The position numbers and the translations under genes were made by a program. From Bradyrhizobium sp. dw_411 (GTDB taxonomy: Bacteria > Pseudomonadota > Alphaproteobacteria > Rhizobiales > Xanthobacteraceae): DNA of 64,000 nt. Location: contig NZ_JAAVUY010000025.1 in NCBI RefSeq assembly GCF_018449695.1, forward strand, positions 1-64,000, given 5' to 3'. Shown here one piece after another: positions 44,264-53,223 of this stretch; positions within the stretch are counted from its first letter, which is position 1, and each line of letters begins with the position of its first letter. The notes under the pieces were generated by a model. The model was not told where the DNA came from. It was given only the letters and a program-made list of their open reading frames with translations, and searched no databases.

Positions 44264-44419
44264 ATGAGTACAGTAGTCGTTACCGGATCGAGCAGTGGAA
44301 TTGGCCTCGCAACTGCCGTGACATTAGCCCGAGCCAGCCACACGGTGTTTGCGGCGGTCACTGCCTTAACGACCGTCTCGGCAACGGCGTCCGGCGTATC
44401 GGCCTTTAGCATCACTTGA
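44264..44419 (+). pseudogene. N-terminal fragment of a short-chain dehydrogenase
   Basis: The start (MSTVVVTGSSSGIGLATAVT, then LARASHTVFAAV) is a clear NAD(P)-binding N-terminus of an SDR with the TGxxxGIG motif. It has a good GAGGGG site ahead of the ATG at 44264. After about residue 31 the reading continues for 20 codons through the antisense end of the neighbouring SDR and stops. Only about an eighth of a normal SDR remains, so it is a remnant. The two remnants meet around 44345-44360. Confidence 0.65.
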
Positions 44420-45045
44420 CGCATGAGCGCAGCTACACCTGCGCGGGCCGGCGCATAGGCGTCGAGCGATTGATCCGGTGCGGTAAGATTCTCCTCGAAC
44501 GAGGTTGCGGTTTAGGCGGGCTCCACCAAAACGACCCGTATCCCAAAGGCTAGCACCTCATGGTCGAGGGATTCCGAGTATCCTTCGAGGGCGTGCTTGG
44601 TCGATGCATAGAGGGCGGAGTACGGAGCCGGGATCAGGCCCAGTACGGAGCTCATGTTGACGATCCTACCCGCATGCTGACGTCGCATTGACGGCAGAAC
44701 GGCGTTGGTCATCCGGATCACGCCGAACAGGTTCACGTTGAACAGCGACTGTGCCTGGCCGACCGAAGACTCTTCCGCGCCACCGAGCAAACCGATGCCG
44801 GCGTTGTTGACCACGACATCGATACGCCCCGCCTCCTTGAGCACAGCCTCGACCAGCGTCGTGACCGAGGCATCGTCGGTCACGTCGCACGTCAGCATGG
44901 TGATGCCATCGACCTGCTCGGGGGCGGGCCGGCGGCTGGTGCCAAACACTCGAAAGCCAGCATTTCCGAGGGCTTTCGCCGTCGCCCGTCCGATCCCCGT
45001 GGATGCGCCCGTGACGATCGCCACCCCTGCTCGTTGGTTCGACAT
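44347..45045 (-). pseudogene. Short-chain dehydrogenase broken by a nonsense codon
   Basis: Residues 1-177 are a good SDR: TGASTGIG, NNAG, the active Tyr-x3-Lys (YASTK) and VVLVEPA. A TAA at 44514-44512 then interrupts it. The same frame resumes at once with TATSFEENLTAPDQSLDAYA and LMRQVMLKADTPDAVAETVV, the normal C-terminal part of this family, up to about 44347, where it merges with the remnant on the other strand. TAC to TAA is a single base change. The C-terminal end of the protein (usually about 30 further residues) is also lost. It is downstream of the quinone oxidoreductase and MFS genes in one operon. Confidence 0.75.
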
Positions 45046-45072
45046 TGTGTCTCTCCTGATCCGATTTCTACA

Positions 45073-46080
45073 TCAGCGGCTGGAAGCATCCGGAATCAAC
45101 ACGATGGCGCCGTTAGCCTCACGGCGCTCCAGCATTTGATGCGCTTCGGACGCTCGGGCGAGCGGCAACACTTTTGCAACGTTCGCCTTGATAGTTCCCT
45201 GCGCGACGCCGGAAGCTAGAAAGTGAAGGCCGCGCTGAATTAAGTCCGGACGTTGATAGAAGGTCGGTAAATAAAAGCCCACAATCGAATGCGCTTTGGC
45301 CATCAGCCGCCTTGGCGCGATTGGCTCGCCAGGGCCACGCGTAGACCCGACCACGACCTGTCGACCGAGCATCGCCAGGCACGCGAAATTCTGTTCGAAA
45401 ACATCGCCGCCGATCGTCTCCAGAATGACATCGACGCCTCGTCCTTCCGTGAGGTTTTCAACAACCTTTGGCCAATCCGGCGCGTCGTAGGGGATGGCGT
45501 GATCCGCACCCAGACCGCGCACAAAGCTGCGCCGCGCCTCGGTACTGGCTGTTCCGATCACCATGCCGGCGCCTAGCGCTTTTGCAATCTGAACCGCCAG
45601 ACTGCCAACCCCTCCGGCCGCGCCTTGAATCAAAACGCTCTCGCCTGCCCGCAAGTTGGCACAAACCTGCAGCGCGAGAAATGCGGTCACGCCCTGGCAG
45701 GGCAGACTCGCCATTGCGATATCATCAGCGTCGTCAGCGAGAACGACAACCATGTCTGCACGCGCCACGGCCCGTTGCGCGTAGGCACCATGGAGCATCA
45801 GCGCCATGACTTTGCGCCCGAGGAGCGCGTGATCGCAGTTCTTTCCTACGCCCACCACGTGTCCGACGACCTGCAAGCCACCGACATGCGGCAGATCAAC
45901 GCCGCCCACCCGCGTATCGGCGCGATTGTAGACGCCCGATCGCCCGCGCACGTCGGGAAAATTGACACCGATCGCCGCCGTCTCGATCAACACTTCGATA
46001 GCTCCCGGGATCGGGTCCGGAACCTCGACATATTCCAGGACCTCGGGTCCTCCAAATCTCTCGTACCGTATTGCCTTCAC
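45073..46080 (-). CDS. NADPH:quinone oxidoreductase family protein
   Basis: A 335-residue MDR-superfamily reductase, without the structural zinc of alcohol dehydrogenases. Seen are VKAIRYERFGGPEVLEYVEV, GVNFPDVRGRSGVY, the nucleotide site IQGAAGGVGSLAVQIAKALG, DVILETIGGDVFEQN and RLMAKAHSIVGFYLP. It reduces quinones or enones with NADPH. The start is GTG at 46080, overlapping the TGA of the MFS gene as GTGA, with GGAG seven bases upstream. A long open frame reaches 46854, but the upstream part lies within the MFS gene and is not real. It is coupled to the MFS exporter and followed by the broken SDR, suggesting a detoxification operon under the divergent LysR gene. Confidence 0.87.
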   Translation of the reverse strand: MKAIRYERFGGPEVLEYVEVPDPIPGAIEVLIETAAIGVNFPDVRGRSGVYNRADTRVGGVDLPHVGGLQVVGHVVGVGKNCDHALLGRKVMALMLHGAYAQRAVARADMVVVLADDADDIAMASLPCQGVTAFLALQVCANLRAGESVLIQGAAGGVGSLAVQIAKALGAGMVIGTASTEARRSFVRGLGADHAIPYDAPDWPKVVENLTEGRGVDVILETIGGDVFEQNFACLAMLGRQVVVGSTRGPGEPIAPRRLMAKAHSIVGFYLPTFYQRPDLIQRGLHFLASGVAQGTIKANVAKVLPLARASEAHQMLERREANGAIVLIPDASSR

Positions 46081-47375
46081 GACAAATCTCCTTCGACAGC
46101 GACAAAAGCTTTCGAAGGGCAGTCTTCGCCATTGGCGGCGGCGGACGACGATTTGCTCCGTATCGCCAGCCACAATTGGCAAATCGATGCGAGGGCAGCC
46201 ACAGCCGCGGCCAAATACGGTAACTGGGCCAGAGGAACACCGCCGACGAGCGCCAATCCTCCCAACGCGGCGCCGGCCGCGCTGCCGGAATAATGAGCGG
46301 AACTCTGCAGGGCTACCACCACCCCTCCCTTGTCCGGGTGGAGCGACAACAGGCGATGTTGTTGTGGACCTTGAGAGGCCCAGGCGGTCGCCCCCCACAG
46401 CCCGAAACAGCAGAGCCCGAGCGCGGCGAGCGGAAGGAGCCAATTCAGAACGATGAACACGACCGTCATGATGGAGAGAACCGCGACCATCACCCATTCG
46501 GGCCGGCCAGTCGCATCGACAAGCCTCCCGGATATGTAGATCCCGACCAAACCTCCAAGACTCCAAGCCCACAGGTGGGGCAACACCGAAGCGCTTGCTG
46601 TCAACGCCAGCAGGAGCGGGGCGACGTAAGTGTAGAGGCCTATCGAGGCCACCGACGTGGCGAACGAGATGGCTATCGTCGCCGCTACTCGTGGATCGGC
46701 CAGCACTGAAAGCCGCTGCGAAAGCGAGGGCGGAACGGCCGCGAAGATCTGCGGCAGGCGCAGCGCAACCGCGACCAGCGCCAAAACGCTCAACGCCGTG
46801 ATCGACATCAGCGTCATCCGCCAACCCAGATATTGGGCAAGTACAAGACCGCACGGGACGCCCACCGCCGTCCCCATCGCGAGCCCGCCGACCACCAGTC
46901 CCAACGCCCGCCCCCGCTGTCGATACGGAACCAGGCTCGCGGCAGCACTGAATGCGGTTGGGCTATAAAGACCCGCACCGATCCCCGCGATAGCGCGTGA
47001 CACCAGCAACACCGAAAAGCTGTCGGCGATCCCGCTGAGCGCATTAGCGAGCCCAAATATCGCAAGCGCCGTGCACAGCACGTGGCGAACCGACCTGCCG
47101 GCCGTCAGAGCGCCGAAGATCGGAGCCGAAACGGCATAGCAAATCGTAAACACGCTTACGGTTTGCCCGGTGATGGCCGTCGGAACCCCGAAACTCTCTC
47201 CTATCCCGGGGAGCAAACCCGCCATGATGTAAGCATCGATACCAAGAACGAATGTACCAAGGCATAAGGGGAGAATTGCGTACAATAGATGCTCCTCGGA
47301 CCGGCCGTTCAGGTAGCTAAATAGTTCGTCATTGCTGGAACCCGTGCGCGGAAAGCCGGACATCTGCTCGCCCAC
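46077..47375 (-). CDS. MFS transporter (DHA1-like)
   Basis: A 432-residue major facilitator with about twelve membrane helices. The N-terminal half has the family motif region (GTFVLGIDAYIMAGLLPGIG, FGALTAGRSVRHVLCTALAI) and motif C-like GIGAGLYSPTAF. It probably exports drugs or toxic organic compounds by proton antiport. The genes downstream are a quinone oxidoreductase and an SDR, so the substrate may be a quinone-like or electrophilic compound. The LysR-type regulator is divergent, 105 bases away. Start at 47375 (MGEQMSGFP) is chosen as the longest, and MSGFP is an alternative. Confidence 0.86.
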   Translation of the reverse strand: MGEQMSGFPRTGSSNDELFSYLNGRSEEHLLYAILPLCLGTFVLGIDAYIMAGLLPGIGESFGVPTAITGQTVSVFTICYAVSAPIFGALTAGRSVRHVLCTALAIFGLANALSGIADSFSVLLVSRAIAGIGAGLYSPTAFSAAASLVPYRQRGRALGLVVGGLAMGTAVGVPCGLVLAQYLGWRMTLMSITALSVLALVAVALRLPQIFAAVPPSLSQRLSVLADPRVAATIAISFATSVASIGLYTYVAPLLLALTASASVLPHLWAWSLGGLVGIYISGRLVDATGRPEWVMVAVLSIMTVVFIVLNWLLPLAALGLCCFGLWGATAWASQGPQQHRLLSLHPDKGGVVVALQSSAHYSGSAAGAALGGLALVGGVPLAQLPYLAAAVAALASICQLWLAIRSKSSSAAANGEDCPSKAFVAVEGDLS

Positions 47376-47408
47376 CTGCCCGTGCCCGCTTCCATTTTTA
47401 AATGGCGC

Positions 47409-47430
47409 ACATCATCAAACATCTGGATGT
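47409..47430. promoter_or_regulatory. Candidate LysR-type operator
   Basis: ACATC occurs at 47409-47413 and 47419-47423, with GATGT at 47426-47430. The last two form a hairpin, and the outer pair is a 5-bp inverted repeat with a 12-base spacer. It lies in the short gap between the divergent MFS and LysR genes, where a LysR protein would bind. The match to the T-N11-A rule is only approximate. Confidence 0.35.
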
Positions 47431-47480
47431 CCGGAGCGGAAGCACCCAATATCGCCCATCGGATGGGAGACATTGCACCG

Positions 47481-48332
47481 ATGTTCGATTGGAACGACAT
47501 GAGGTATTTCCTCGCCCTGGCGGAGGGCGGCACCTTGTCGGCGGCGGCTCGGCTGCTAAAGGTCGATCACGCCACGGTTGCGCGGCGCATCACTGGCCTC
47601 GAACGAGCATTGGGCGAAACGCTTGTCGACCGCCTGTCGAAGCGCTGGCAGTTGACACAGGCCGGCCTGGACCTCGTGCGGCTGGCGGAAGGCATGCGGA
47701 CGGAGGCTCATTCTGTGGAGCGCGCGGTACGGGCGCGGCGTGAAAGTCCGTCCACGACCGTTACGGTCAGTGCACCGCCGGCTTTCGCAAGTTATTTTCT
47801 CGCACCACGTTTCGCCGAACTCCGGGCACGCCACCCCGATCTCCAGGTGTCTCTTTCCGGCACGCAAGCGCTGGCTTCACTCAATCGCCAGGAAGCCGAT
47901 ATCGCGGTGCGCTTGTGGGCACCGACCGAAATGAGCAATGTCTCCCGGCGCATCGGAAAAATGATTTATGGCCTTTACGCAGCGCCGGACTATTCACAAC
48001 TGCCTTCGACGCAATGGTGCTTCGTCGCCTACGACGATTCGCTGGACCACGTGCCCGAGCAGGAGTGGTTGCGCTCATTCGCCAATGGACGCGCCATCGC
48101 TTTTCGGAGCAACGATCTGGCTGGACAACTCGCCGCCGCTCGTATGGGCATGGGCATAGCGGCCCTTCCCCGTTTCCTCGTAGAGGCCGCAGCCGGCGTC
48201 GTCGCGTTATGCGACGATTCCTTCTCGCGCGAGATCCATCTTTTGATTCACAAGGACATGAGGCGCGTTCGTGCGATTCGAATCGTGATGGATTTCATCG
48301 CCGAAAAGGTCGATGCGGACATGCCACGCTGA
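47481..48332 (+). CDS. LysR family transcriptional regulator
   Basis: A 283-residue LysR-type regulator. The canonical N-terminus MFDWNDMRYFLALAEGGTLS, with winged-helix LLKVDHATVARRITGLERAL, and a periplasmic-binding-like effector domain (VSAPPAFASYFLAPRFAELR, ADIAVRLWAP) are visible. The frame is open from 47382, but MFDWNDM at 47481 fits family N-termini and has GGGAG upstream. It is divergent from the MFS/quinone oxidoreductase unit and likely activates it on binding an aromatic or quinone-like inducer. Confidence 0.9.
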   Translation: MFDWNDMRYFLALAEGGTLSAAARLLKVDHATVARRITGLERALGETLVDRLSKRWQLTQAGLDLVRLAEGMRTEAHSVERAVRARRESPSTTVTVSAPPAFASYFLAPRFAELRARHPDLQVSLSGTQALASLNRQEADIAVRLWAPTEMSNVSRRIGKMIYGLYAAPDYSQLPSTQWCFVAYDDSLDHVPEQEWLRSFANGRAIAFRSNDLAGQLAAARMGMGIAALPRFLVEAAAGVVALCDDSFSREIHLLIHKDMRRVRAIRIVMDFIAEKVDADMPR

Positions 48333-48401
48333 GAAAACCCGTGAGGCCGGTAATTCCTGAGCAACCGTCCGGCTGGAGATGGTTGACCAGCGCCACATCG
48401 C

Positions 48402-49148
48402 CTAGATCTGCGCCCAGCCGCCATCGGCCTGAACGTCCGCGCCGTTGACCAGGCTCGCATCGTCAGAGACGAGGAATGCTACGACGGCGGCGATCTCATC
48501 GGGCTTGCCGATGCGGCCGAGCGGCGTCTGCCCCGCCAGCATTGCCAACAAACTCTCCGCTTGGAGGCCCGCGGCGCCCATCAGCCCGGGTGTCCTGATC
48601 GCACCGGGGCTAACGACGTTGATCCTTATTTTGCGGGATTTAAGCTCGTTGATCCAATTGCGCGCAAAACTACGGATCGCTGCCTTTGTCGCGGCATAGA
48701 CACTGTTGCCACCGATTCCCTTGTGGGCGACCGTGGATCCAGTCAGTACGATTGCCCCGCCATCGGTGATGAGCGGAAGCGCTTTCTGAACGGTAAAGAT
48801 CGTCCCCTTCAGATTGGTTGCGAAGTGACGGTCGACCACCTCTTCGGTAATGTCGCCGATATTCTGGCGTTCAAGAATACCGGCATTGGCGAACAGAATG
48901 TCGAGTCGGCCTTTGCGATCCTTCACCGTCGCATAAAGGCGGTCCAGGTCGCCGAGCTTTGACGAGTCGGCTTGAACGGCGATGACATCGCCGCCAATTT
49001 CCGCAACGGCTTTGTCGAGCTCATGCTGACGGCGTCCGGTTATAAATACCGATGCACCTTCGGTGACAAAACGTTTGGCCGTCGCCAGGCCTATGCCTGT
49101 GCTTCCACCCGTGACGACTGCGACCTTGCCGCGTAGCTTGAACGTCAT
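48402..49148 (-). CDS. Short-chain dehydrogenase/reductase (SDR)
   Basis: A 248-residue classical SDR. Motifs are TGGSTGIG (14-21), FANAGIL for NNAG, the active-site Tyr-x3-Lys (SVYAATKAAIRS) and the C-terminal PDEIAAVVAFLVSDDASLVN-type strand ending GGWAQI. It is probably an NAD(P)-dependent oxidoreductase acting on a small alcohol, ketone or quinone. It converges with the LysR gene and lies about 60 bases downstream of the SnoaL-like gene on minus. Start ATG at 49148 has a moderate upstream AGAGGAAT. Confidence 0.9.
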   Translation of the reverse strand: MTFKLRGKVAVVTGGSTGIGLATAKRFVTEGASVFITGRRQHELDKAVAEIGGDVIAVQADSSKLGDLDRLYATVKDRKGRLDILFANAGILERQNIGDITEEVVDRHFATNLKGTIFTVQKALPLITDGGAIVLTGSTVAHKGIGGNSVYAATKAAIRSFARNWINELKSRKIRINVVSPGAIRTPGLMGAAGLQAESLLAMLAGQTPLGRIGKPDEIAAVVAFLVSDDASLVNGADVQADGGWAQI

Positions 49149-49207
49149 ATCAATTCCTCTTCTGGGCTATCGAACTCGACAACATGGCTACGCAACTCCC
49201 CTCCCAC

Positions 49208-49579
49208 TCAAAGGAAAAGGCCCTGCCCTAGCTCGTCGGACAGAATAGCTTTCACGCCAGCGGCAAGTGACAGAACCGATCCTAGCGGACTGAAGGCGAT
49301 GTTGAGATCGGTGACCTCGCCTGCATCATTTCGCACGATCGAGACCAGACCAGCGACCTTCTCCCCGGCGGCCAAGTCCACTTCATATACGAAGAAGGTG
49401 CGGCCCTCGATACTTCCCAGAAATTGGGGCCTTTGGTCGAGGTAGAGACTTGCCGTCGATTTGACCACCTTGAGAACCAGCGCGCGACCGGTCACCGGCC
49501 CGCGCAGGATCGACGAGGTCAATGTTACATTTTCGGCAAGATCATCGAGAAAGGGGTGACGTTGAGGTCCGCTGGTCAT
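49208..49579 (-). CDS. SnoaL/NTF2-like protein
   Basis: A 123-residue protein of the nuclear-transport-factor-2-like fold. Recognisable features are the N-terminal PFLDDLAENVTLTSSILRGP, the central GRTFFVYEVDLAAGEKVAGL and the strand VTDLNIAFSPL. These domains bind small ligands or act as isomerases. It has no clear catalytic residue. ATG at 49579 with GGAG about 7 bases upstream is preferred over the ORF start at 49597. It lies just upstream of the SDR gene and may be co-transcribed with it. Confidence 0.65.
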   Translation of the reverse strand: MTSGPQRHPFLDDLAENVTLTSSILRGPVTGRALVLKVVKSTASLYLDQRPQFLGSIEGRTFFVYEVDLAAGEKVAGLVSIVRNDAGEVTDLNIAFSPLGSVLSLAAGVKAILSDELGQGLFL

Positions 49580-49632
49580 TAGGTGCTCCGTTTGCAAAGG
49601 TTGCTCAAGTTGGTCGCAATCCTGCCGTCGCG

Positions 49633-49842
49633 TTACACTCTGATGTCCAGGGTCGACCCATCTGGCATTGTCAGTAAATCCGGATCACCAACCGAGTCTT
49701 TCCCGGGCGTTCGCCCGTCGGTCAACGCGACTGCTATCCCGCTGCCGATGCCTTGCGCTCCTCGCGGACCCGCCGCCGTCGTTCCATGGGCAGTCGCTTT
49801 AATCGTGCCGACCGCTGTCACACTTCCCGCAAGGATATTCAT
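49633..49842 (-). CDS. Small hypothetical protein
   Basis: A 69-residue frame (MNILAGSVTAVGTIKATAHG, then GPRGAQGIGSGIAVALTDGR) rich in Gly, Ala and Thr, with no family recognised. It lies between the SnoaL-like gene and a palindromic promoter at 49888-49903. It could be the first gene of the minus-strand unit, but it lacks strong support. The possibility of chance is real. Confidence 0.25.
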   Translation of the reverse strand: MNILAGSVTAVGTIKATAHGTTAAGPRGAQGIGSGIAVALTDGRTPGKDSVGDPDLLTMPDGSTLDIRV

Positions 49843-49887
49843 CTTCCAAACTCCCAGATGTCGTGCACCGCGTTGAAGTCTTTATAA

Positions 49888-49903
49888 TATGATTATAATC
49901 ATA
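49888..49903. promoter_or_regulatory. Perfect 16-bp palindrome in AT-rich gap
   Basis: TATGATTATAATCATA is a perfect palindrome, and TAT/ATA flanks extend it with a mismatch. It sits in an AT-rich part of the 290-base gap before the alpha/beta hydrolase gene. It resembles an operator of a small dimeric regulator, such as a HxlR/ArsR-type protein, but no regulator is next to it. No gene was seen in the rest of 49904-50136. Confidence 0.4.
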
Positions 49904-50136
49904 CTATACAACATGCGCGCCAATGTCGAAATCGATGCCTGTCTCTTGTGAATCCCATAAAAGCTCCCGGCTTCTTCGTCGTTCTCCGTTTGCCAAACAG
50001 AGGTTGCCAGGCAAGAATTTCCCGGGCGACGCTTCGTCCGGCAACAATTTTCGCTTTCAGTGACCCGCCTTCCAAAGCTGGCGCGCGACCGGAAAGATCC
50101 TTCGTTCCGACCGAAGTTACTTTTTATCGAAGGGCG

Positions 50137-51066
50137 TTACTTCGAGAACTTCCTGATGATCTGCCGAGCGATATCGGGGGCATCCTCCTCGAGGGCGAAA
50201 TGGCCGGCATCATAGATATGCACCTCGGCCTTTGGCACGTATCGCTTGACCGCTTCGGCGCCAGCGACCGCAAAAATCGGATCGCCCTTGCCCCATACAA
50301 CGAGTGTTTCAGGCTGACTTTTCTGCAGGTAGCCCTGCCATTTGGGGTAAAGGTCTAGGTTCGACGGAATGTCCAGTTGCAGATCCGTCATGATACGCCT
50401 CTTCTCCGGATCTCTGAGGGCGTAGGCATCGCTAGCCCAGGCATCCGGATTCAACTGTTCTGGATTTCGGGCGCCCTTCTTGTAGAGCAGCAGAGCGGTA
50501 TCGATAACCACACGGCTTTCAGCAGCGGCCCGCTTTTCCGGCGTCCCCGGCCCGGCGTTGGCGCGCACGGCTTTGAGGCGTGCCGGATCCCATCCGTCAT
50601 CCGATATGGGGGTGTTCTGCACAATGAGCCCTCGAATCCATTCGGGATGATCGGTTGCGATCCTCATCCCGACCGGGCCGCCAAAGTCCTGCATGTAGAC
50701 GATCACTTTGGTTTCCCCGAGTTGCTGAAGAAATTTCTCGGTCACACCGGCGACGCTGTTGAAGGTCGGTGTGAACTTGTTGGCCGGCGGCGCGTCGCTG
50801 AAGCCCATCCCCGGGTAGTCCGGCGCGACCAGATGGAAGCGCGCTGACAGCAGCGGAATCAGGTCGCGAAACATGTGGGACGACGACGGGAAACCATGAA
50901 GCAGGACAATGGTCGGCTTGTTGCGATCGCCGGCCTCGCGATAAAAGATCCGGATGCCATCGACGGACGCATAGCGATAGGCGACCGGCGCCGCGAGCAC
51001 CGCCGCCGGAGCAGACAACATCGCCCCGACAAGTCCAGCCACGACAAAAGATTCAAGGCGCTTCAT
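50137..51066 (-). CDS. Exported alpha/beta hydrolase (epoxide hydrolase-like)
   Basis: A 309-residue alpha/beta hydrolase with an N-terminal signal peptide (MKRLESFVVAGLVGAMLSAP up to about residue 26). Motifs are LLHGFPSSSH with the oxyanion loop, the nucleophile D127 in YMQDFGGPVG, the acid near VVWGKGDPIF and the histidine in DAGHFALEE. A nucleophilic Asp with HGFP-type motifs points to the epoxide hydrolase/haloalkane dehalogenase-like group. It probably acts in the periplasm on a xenobiotic. Gap to the NmrA-like gene upstream is about 50 bases, so they may share a transcript. Confidence 0.85.
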   Translation of the reverse strand: MKRLESFVVAGLVGAMLSAPAAVLAAPVAYRYASVDGIRIFYREAGDRNKPTIVLLHGFPSSSHMFRDLIPLLSARFHLVAPDYPGMGFSDAPPANKFTPTFNSVAGVTEKFLQQLGETKVIVYMQDFGGPVGMRIATDHPEWIRGLIVQNTPISDDGWDPARLKAVRANAGPGTPEKRAAAESRVVIDTALLLYKKGARNPEQLNPDAWASDAYALRDPEKRRIMTDLQLDIPSNLDLYPKWQGYLQKSQPETLVVWGKGDPIFAVAGAEAVKRYVPKAEVHIYDAGHFALEEDAPDIARQIIRKFSK

Positions 51067-51114
51067 GTATTCTCTCGATTTAATTGGAGGATGACGATTC
51101 CTGCTGGTCGCCAG

Positions 51115-51957
51115 TCAGGCGAGACCAAGGAAGGCCTTGAATCTCATGGGCTCGGACCCCGTCGCTTGCCGGAAGCCATCAGTCACCGCGGCTGTCGCCT
51201 GGTTGCGGTAGGCGCGGTACAGGGTCAGGCCGTATTCCACGCTCTCGGCGTTCAGCGAACGCGAATCATAGTACGCGCCAAGTTGTGCTTCGCTCAACGG
51301 CGTGTAGGTGATGGTGCGTCCCAGTTTTTGCGACAGCAATTCCGCCACTTCGTAATGATCGAGCGCTTCCGGACCGGTGACGAGATATTCGCCTATGAGT
51401 CCCCTGGCCAGCGCTGCGGCGATGAATGCACCGACATCGGAGCCTGCAACAAGCGCGGACTTCCCATTGCCGGTCGCCAGTGTGATGGTGCCGCGCTCAA
51501 TCATCGGCGCATAGAACCCGGTCGTATAGTTGTCCATGAAGAAGCCGGAGCGAACGATGGTGTTTTTCAGACCGGAATCCACGATCTGCAGTTCGACCTT
51601 GCGGGCGATTGAATTGTCCAGCGTGCTGCCGGTCAGGCCGGAGAGATAATTGCCGGAGAGATAGACAAGGTGCCGGATCTTCATATCTGCGGCCGCCGCG
51701 ATGAACGGCGCAAGCTTCTTGTCGATCCGACCATCGAGCGGCGGCCCGATCAACACCACGGCATCGATGTCCTTGAACAGCACGTCAAAATCGGTGCCGC
51801 CATCGGCATTATAAGAACGGACCTCGACTTCGCGAGAAAACGACAGATCGCGAACTTCGCGCGCGGTGGTGACTACGTCGAAGCCCTTGGTCAACAACGC
51901 TTCGACGCAATTTCGACCGGCGCTTCCGCTTCCGGCTGTCACAAGGACGGTTTGCAT
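51115..51957 (-). CDS. NmrA-like NAD(P)H-binding protein
   Basis: A 280-residue Rossmann-fold protein of the atypical SDR group. The start MQTVLVTAGSGSAGRNCVEA shows a GxxGxxG-type nucleotide site. Further family-like segments are AVVLIGPPLD, HLVYLSGNYLSG and IVRSGFFMDNYTTGFYAPMI. It lacks the catalytic Tyr-x3-Lys of classical SDRs, in the usual position at least, so it may bind NAD(P)H as a sensor or catalyse reduction of a small quinone (QOR2-like). It lies between the epoxide hydrolase-like gene and the enoyl reductase gene, all on minus. Confidence 0.8.
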   Translation of the reverse strand: MQTVLVTAGSGSAGRNCVEALLTKGFDVVTTAREVRDLSFSREVEVRSYNADGGTDFDVLFKDIDAVVLIGPPLDGRIDKKLAPFIAAAADMKIRHLVYLSGNYLSGLTGSTLDNSIARKVELQIVDSGLKNTIVRSGFFMDNYTTGFYAPMIERGTITLATGNGKSALVAGSDVGAFIAAALARGLIGEYLVTGPEALDHYEVAELLSQKLGRTITYTPLSEAQLGAYYDSRSLNAESVEYGLTLYRAYRNQATAAVTDGFRQATGSEPMRFKAFLGLA

Positions 51958-52069
51958 GATCTTGCCTTACTGTTCGCGCCCGAAAGCGGACGACTATTAA
52001 AATCCTGATTAAACTTGCTGTTCGGCACCACGGCGCGAGTGATAGTTCAAATCGCGCTTCCACGCCGTA

Positions 52070-53044
52070 CTAGGCAGTCTTGAACAAGATCTTGCCCTGG
52101 TACCGCGCAGCGGCCTTCACGGCTTCCGAAGCCTGATCGAACGTGAAAGTCTGGGCGACCGGCGTGCGGATGGCGCCGGACACGACAAGCGGGGCGAGCC
52201 GCTCATACATCTGCACGTAGTCCTGCGGCGTCGTTCGCTTGAACCAGTGTCCCAGCCAAAATCCATGCAGCGTCATCTCCCGATAGATCAGCAACCGGGC
52301 GTCGCCGACAAACGGCTTTCCGCTCATCGCGCTGTAGGCCACCAGCCTGGCCTTGTCGGCGAGACATCCGAGCAGGTTCATGGTCGACATATCGCCGACG
52401 CCATCCAGCGCCAGGGATATGAGTGCGTCGCCAGTAGCTGATGCGACGCGCTTGGCGAGATCAGGCCCGTCGACCAGCACCACGTCACCGCCGAGCGCCT
52501 TGATTTCGTCCACGACGTCGTCACGCCGGACAACACTGACCGTATTGAGACCGAGCGACTTGGCGATCGGTATTACCGAGCGGCCGACTCCCGAATTGGC
52601 GGCGTTCTGAATGACCCAGGATCCCATCGGCAACTTCACGAAGTCCGTCAGCAGAAGATATGCCGTCGGCGGGTTGATCCCCAACATGGCGAGCTGATCA
52701 ACGTCACCGTCAGGCAATCGCCGAAGCCACCTCGCGTCAGCCTTGATCCGTTCGGCCCATACGGGTGCCGGATACGGGACGATCGTCCGATCCCCGATCT
52801 TCAAATGGGTTACGCCATTGCCTACTGCGGTGATGCGGCCGACGCCCTCCTGGCCGACGACGCTCGGCAACTTCGGCAGATAGCCGTATCGGCCGGAGAT
52901 CATCAACAGATCGCTCGGATTGATGGGCGAAGCCTCGAGCGCGATGACCACTTCACCGATGCCGGGCGCATCCACGTCGGGCAGATCGACGACCTTCACC
53001 ACGTCCGCCGGATTGCCGAAGCCTTCTATTTGTATCGCCTTCAT
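52070..53044 (-). CDS. Zinc-free MDR reductase (enoyl/quinone reductase-like)
   Basis: A 324-residue MDR-superfamily protein. Motifs are MKAIQIEGFGNPADVVKVVD, SPINPSDLLMISGRYG, VVGQEGVGRITAVG, NPPTAYLLLTDFV, QNAANSGVGRSVIPIAKSLG as the nucleotide site and the C-terminal GKILFKTA. It resembles mitochondrial-type 2-enoyl reductases (ETR/MECR) and zinc-free quinone reductases. It reduces an alkene conjugated to a carbonyl with NADPH. The ATG at 53044 is preferred because GGAG lies 7 bases upstream, over GTG at 53050. Confidence 0.86.
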   Translation of the reverse strand: MKAIQIEGFGNPADVVKVVDLPDVDAPGIGEVVIALEASPINPSDLLMISGRYGYLPKLPSVVGQEGVGRITAVGNGVTHLKIGDRTIVPYPAPVWAERIKADARWLRRLPDGDVDQLAMLGINPPTAYLLLTDFVKLPMGSWVIQNAANSGVGRSVIPIAKSLGLNTVSVVRRDDVVDEIKALGGDVVLVDGPDLAKRVASATGDALISLALDGVGDMSTMNLLGCLADKARLVAYSAMSGKPFVGDARLLIYREMTLHGFWLGHWFKRTTPQDYVQMYERLAPLVVSGAIRTPVAQTFTFDQASEAVKAAARYQGKILFKTA

Positions 53045-53223
53045 GACCACTCTCCACCGATCCTGCTATGTTCGTGTGATGACGCCGTAGCCGCGAAGTT
53101 CGCGACTGCCAGACTTCTTTCGCGATCGCGGACGGCTCGATGAAGAAATCGTCGGGCCTGGATTTGGGCGGTCGACGCAGTCAACCGCAGCCTTCACGCT
53201 CTTCGCAACGCCTGCGCTCGACG

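Noticed and set aside
45073..46854. Extension of the quinone oxidoreductase gene to 593 residues
   Set aside because: The extra N-terminus is antiparallel-free but lies within the MFS gene frame. The oxidoreductase fold starts cleanly at the GTG at 46080 with a GTGA overlap.
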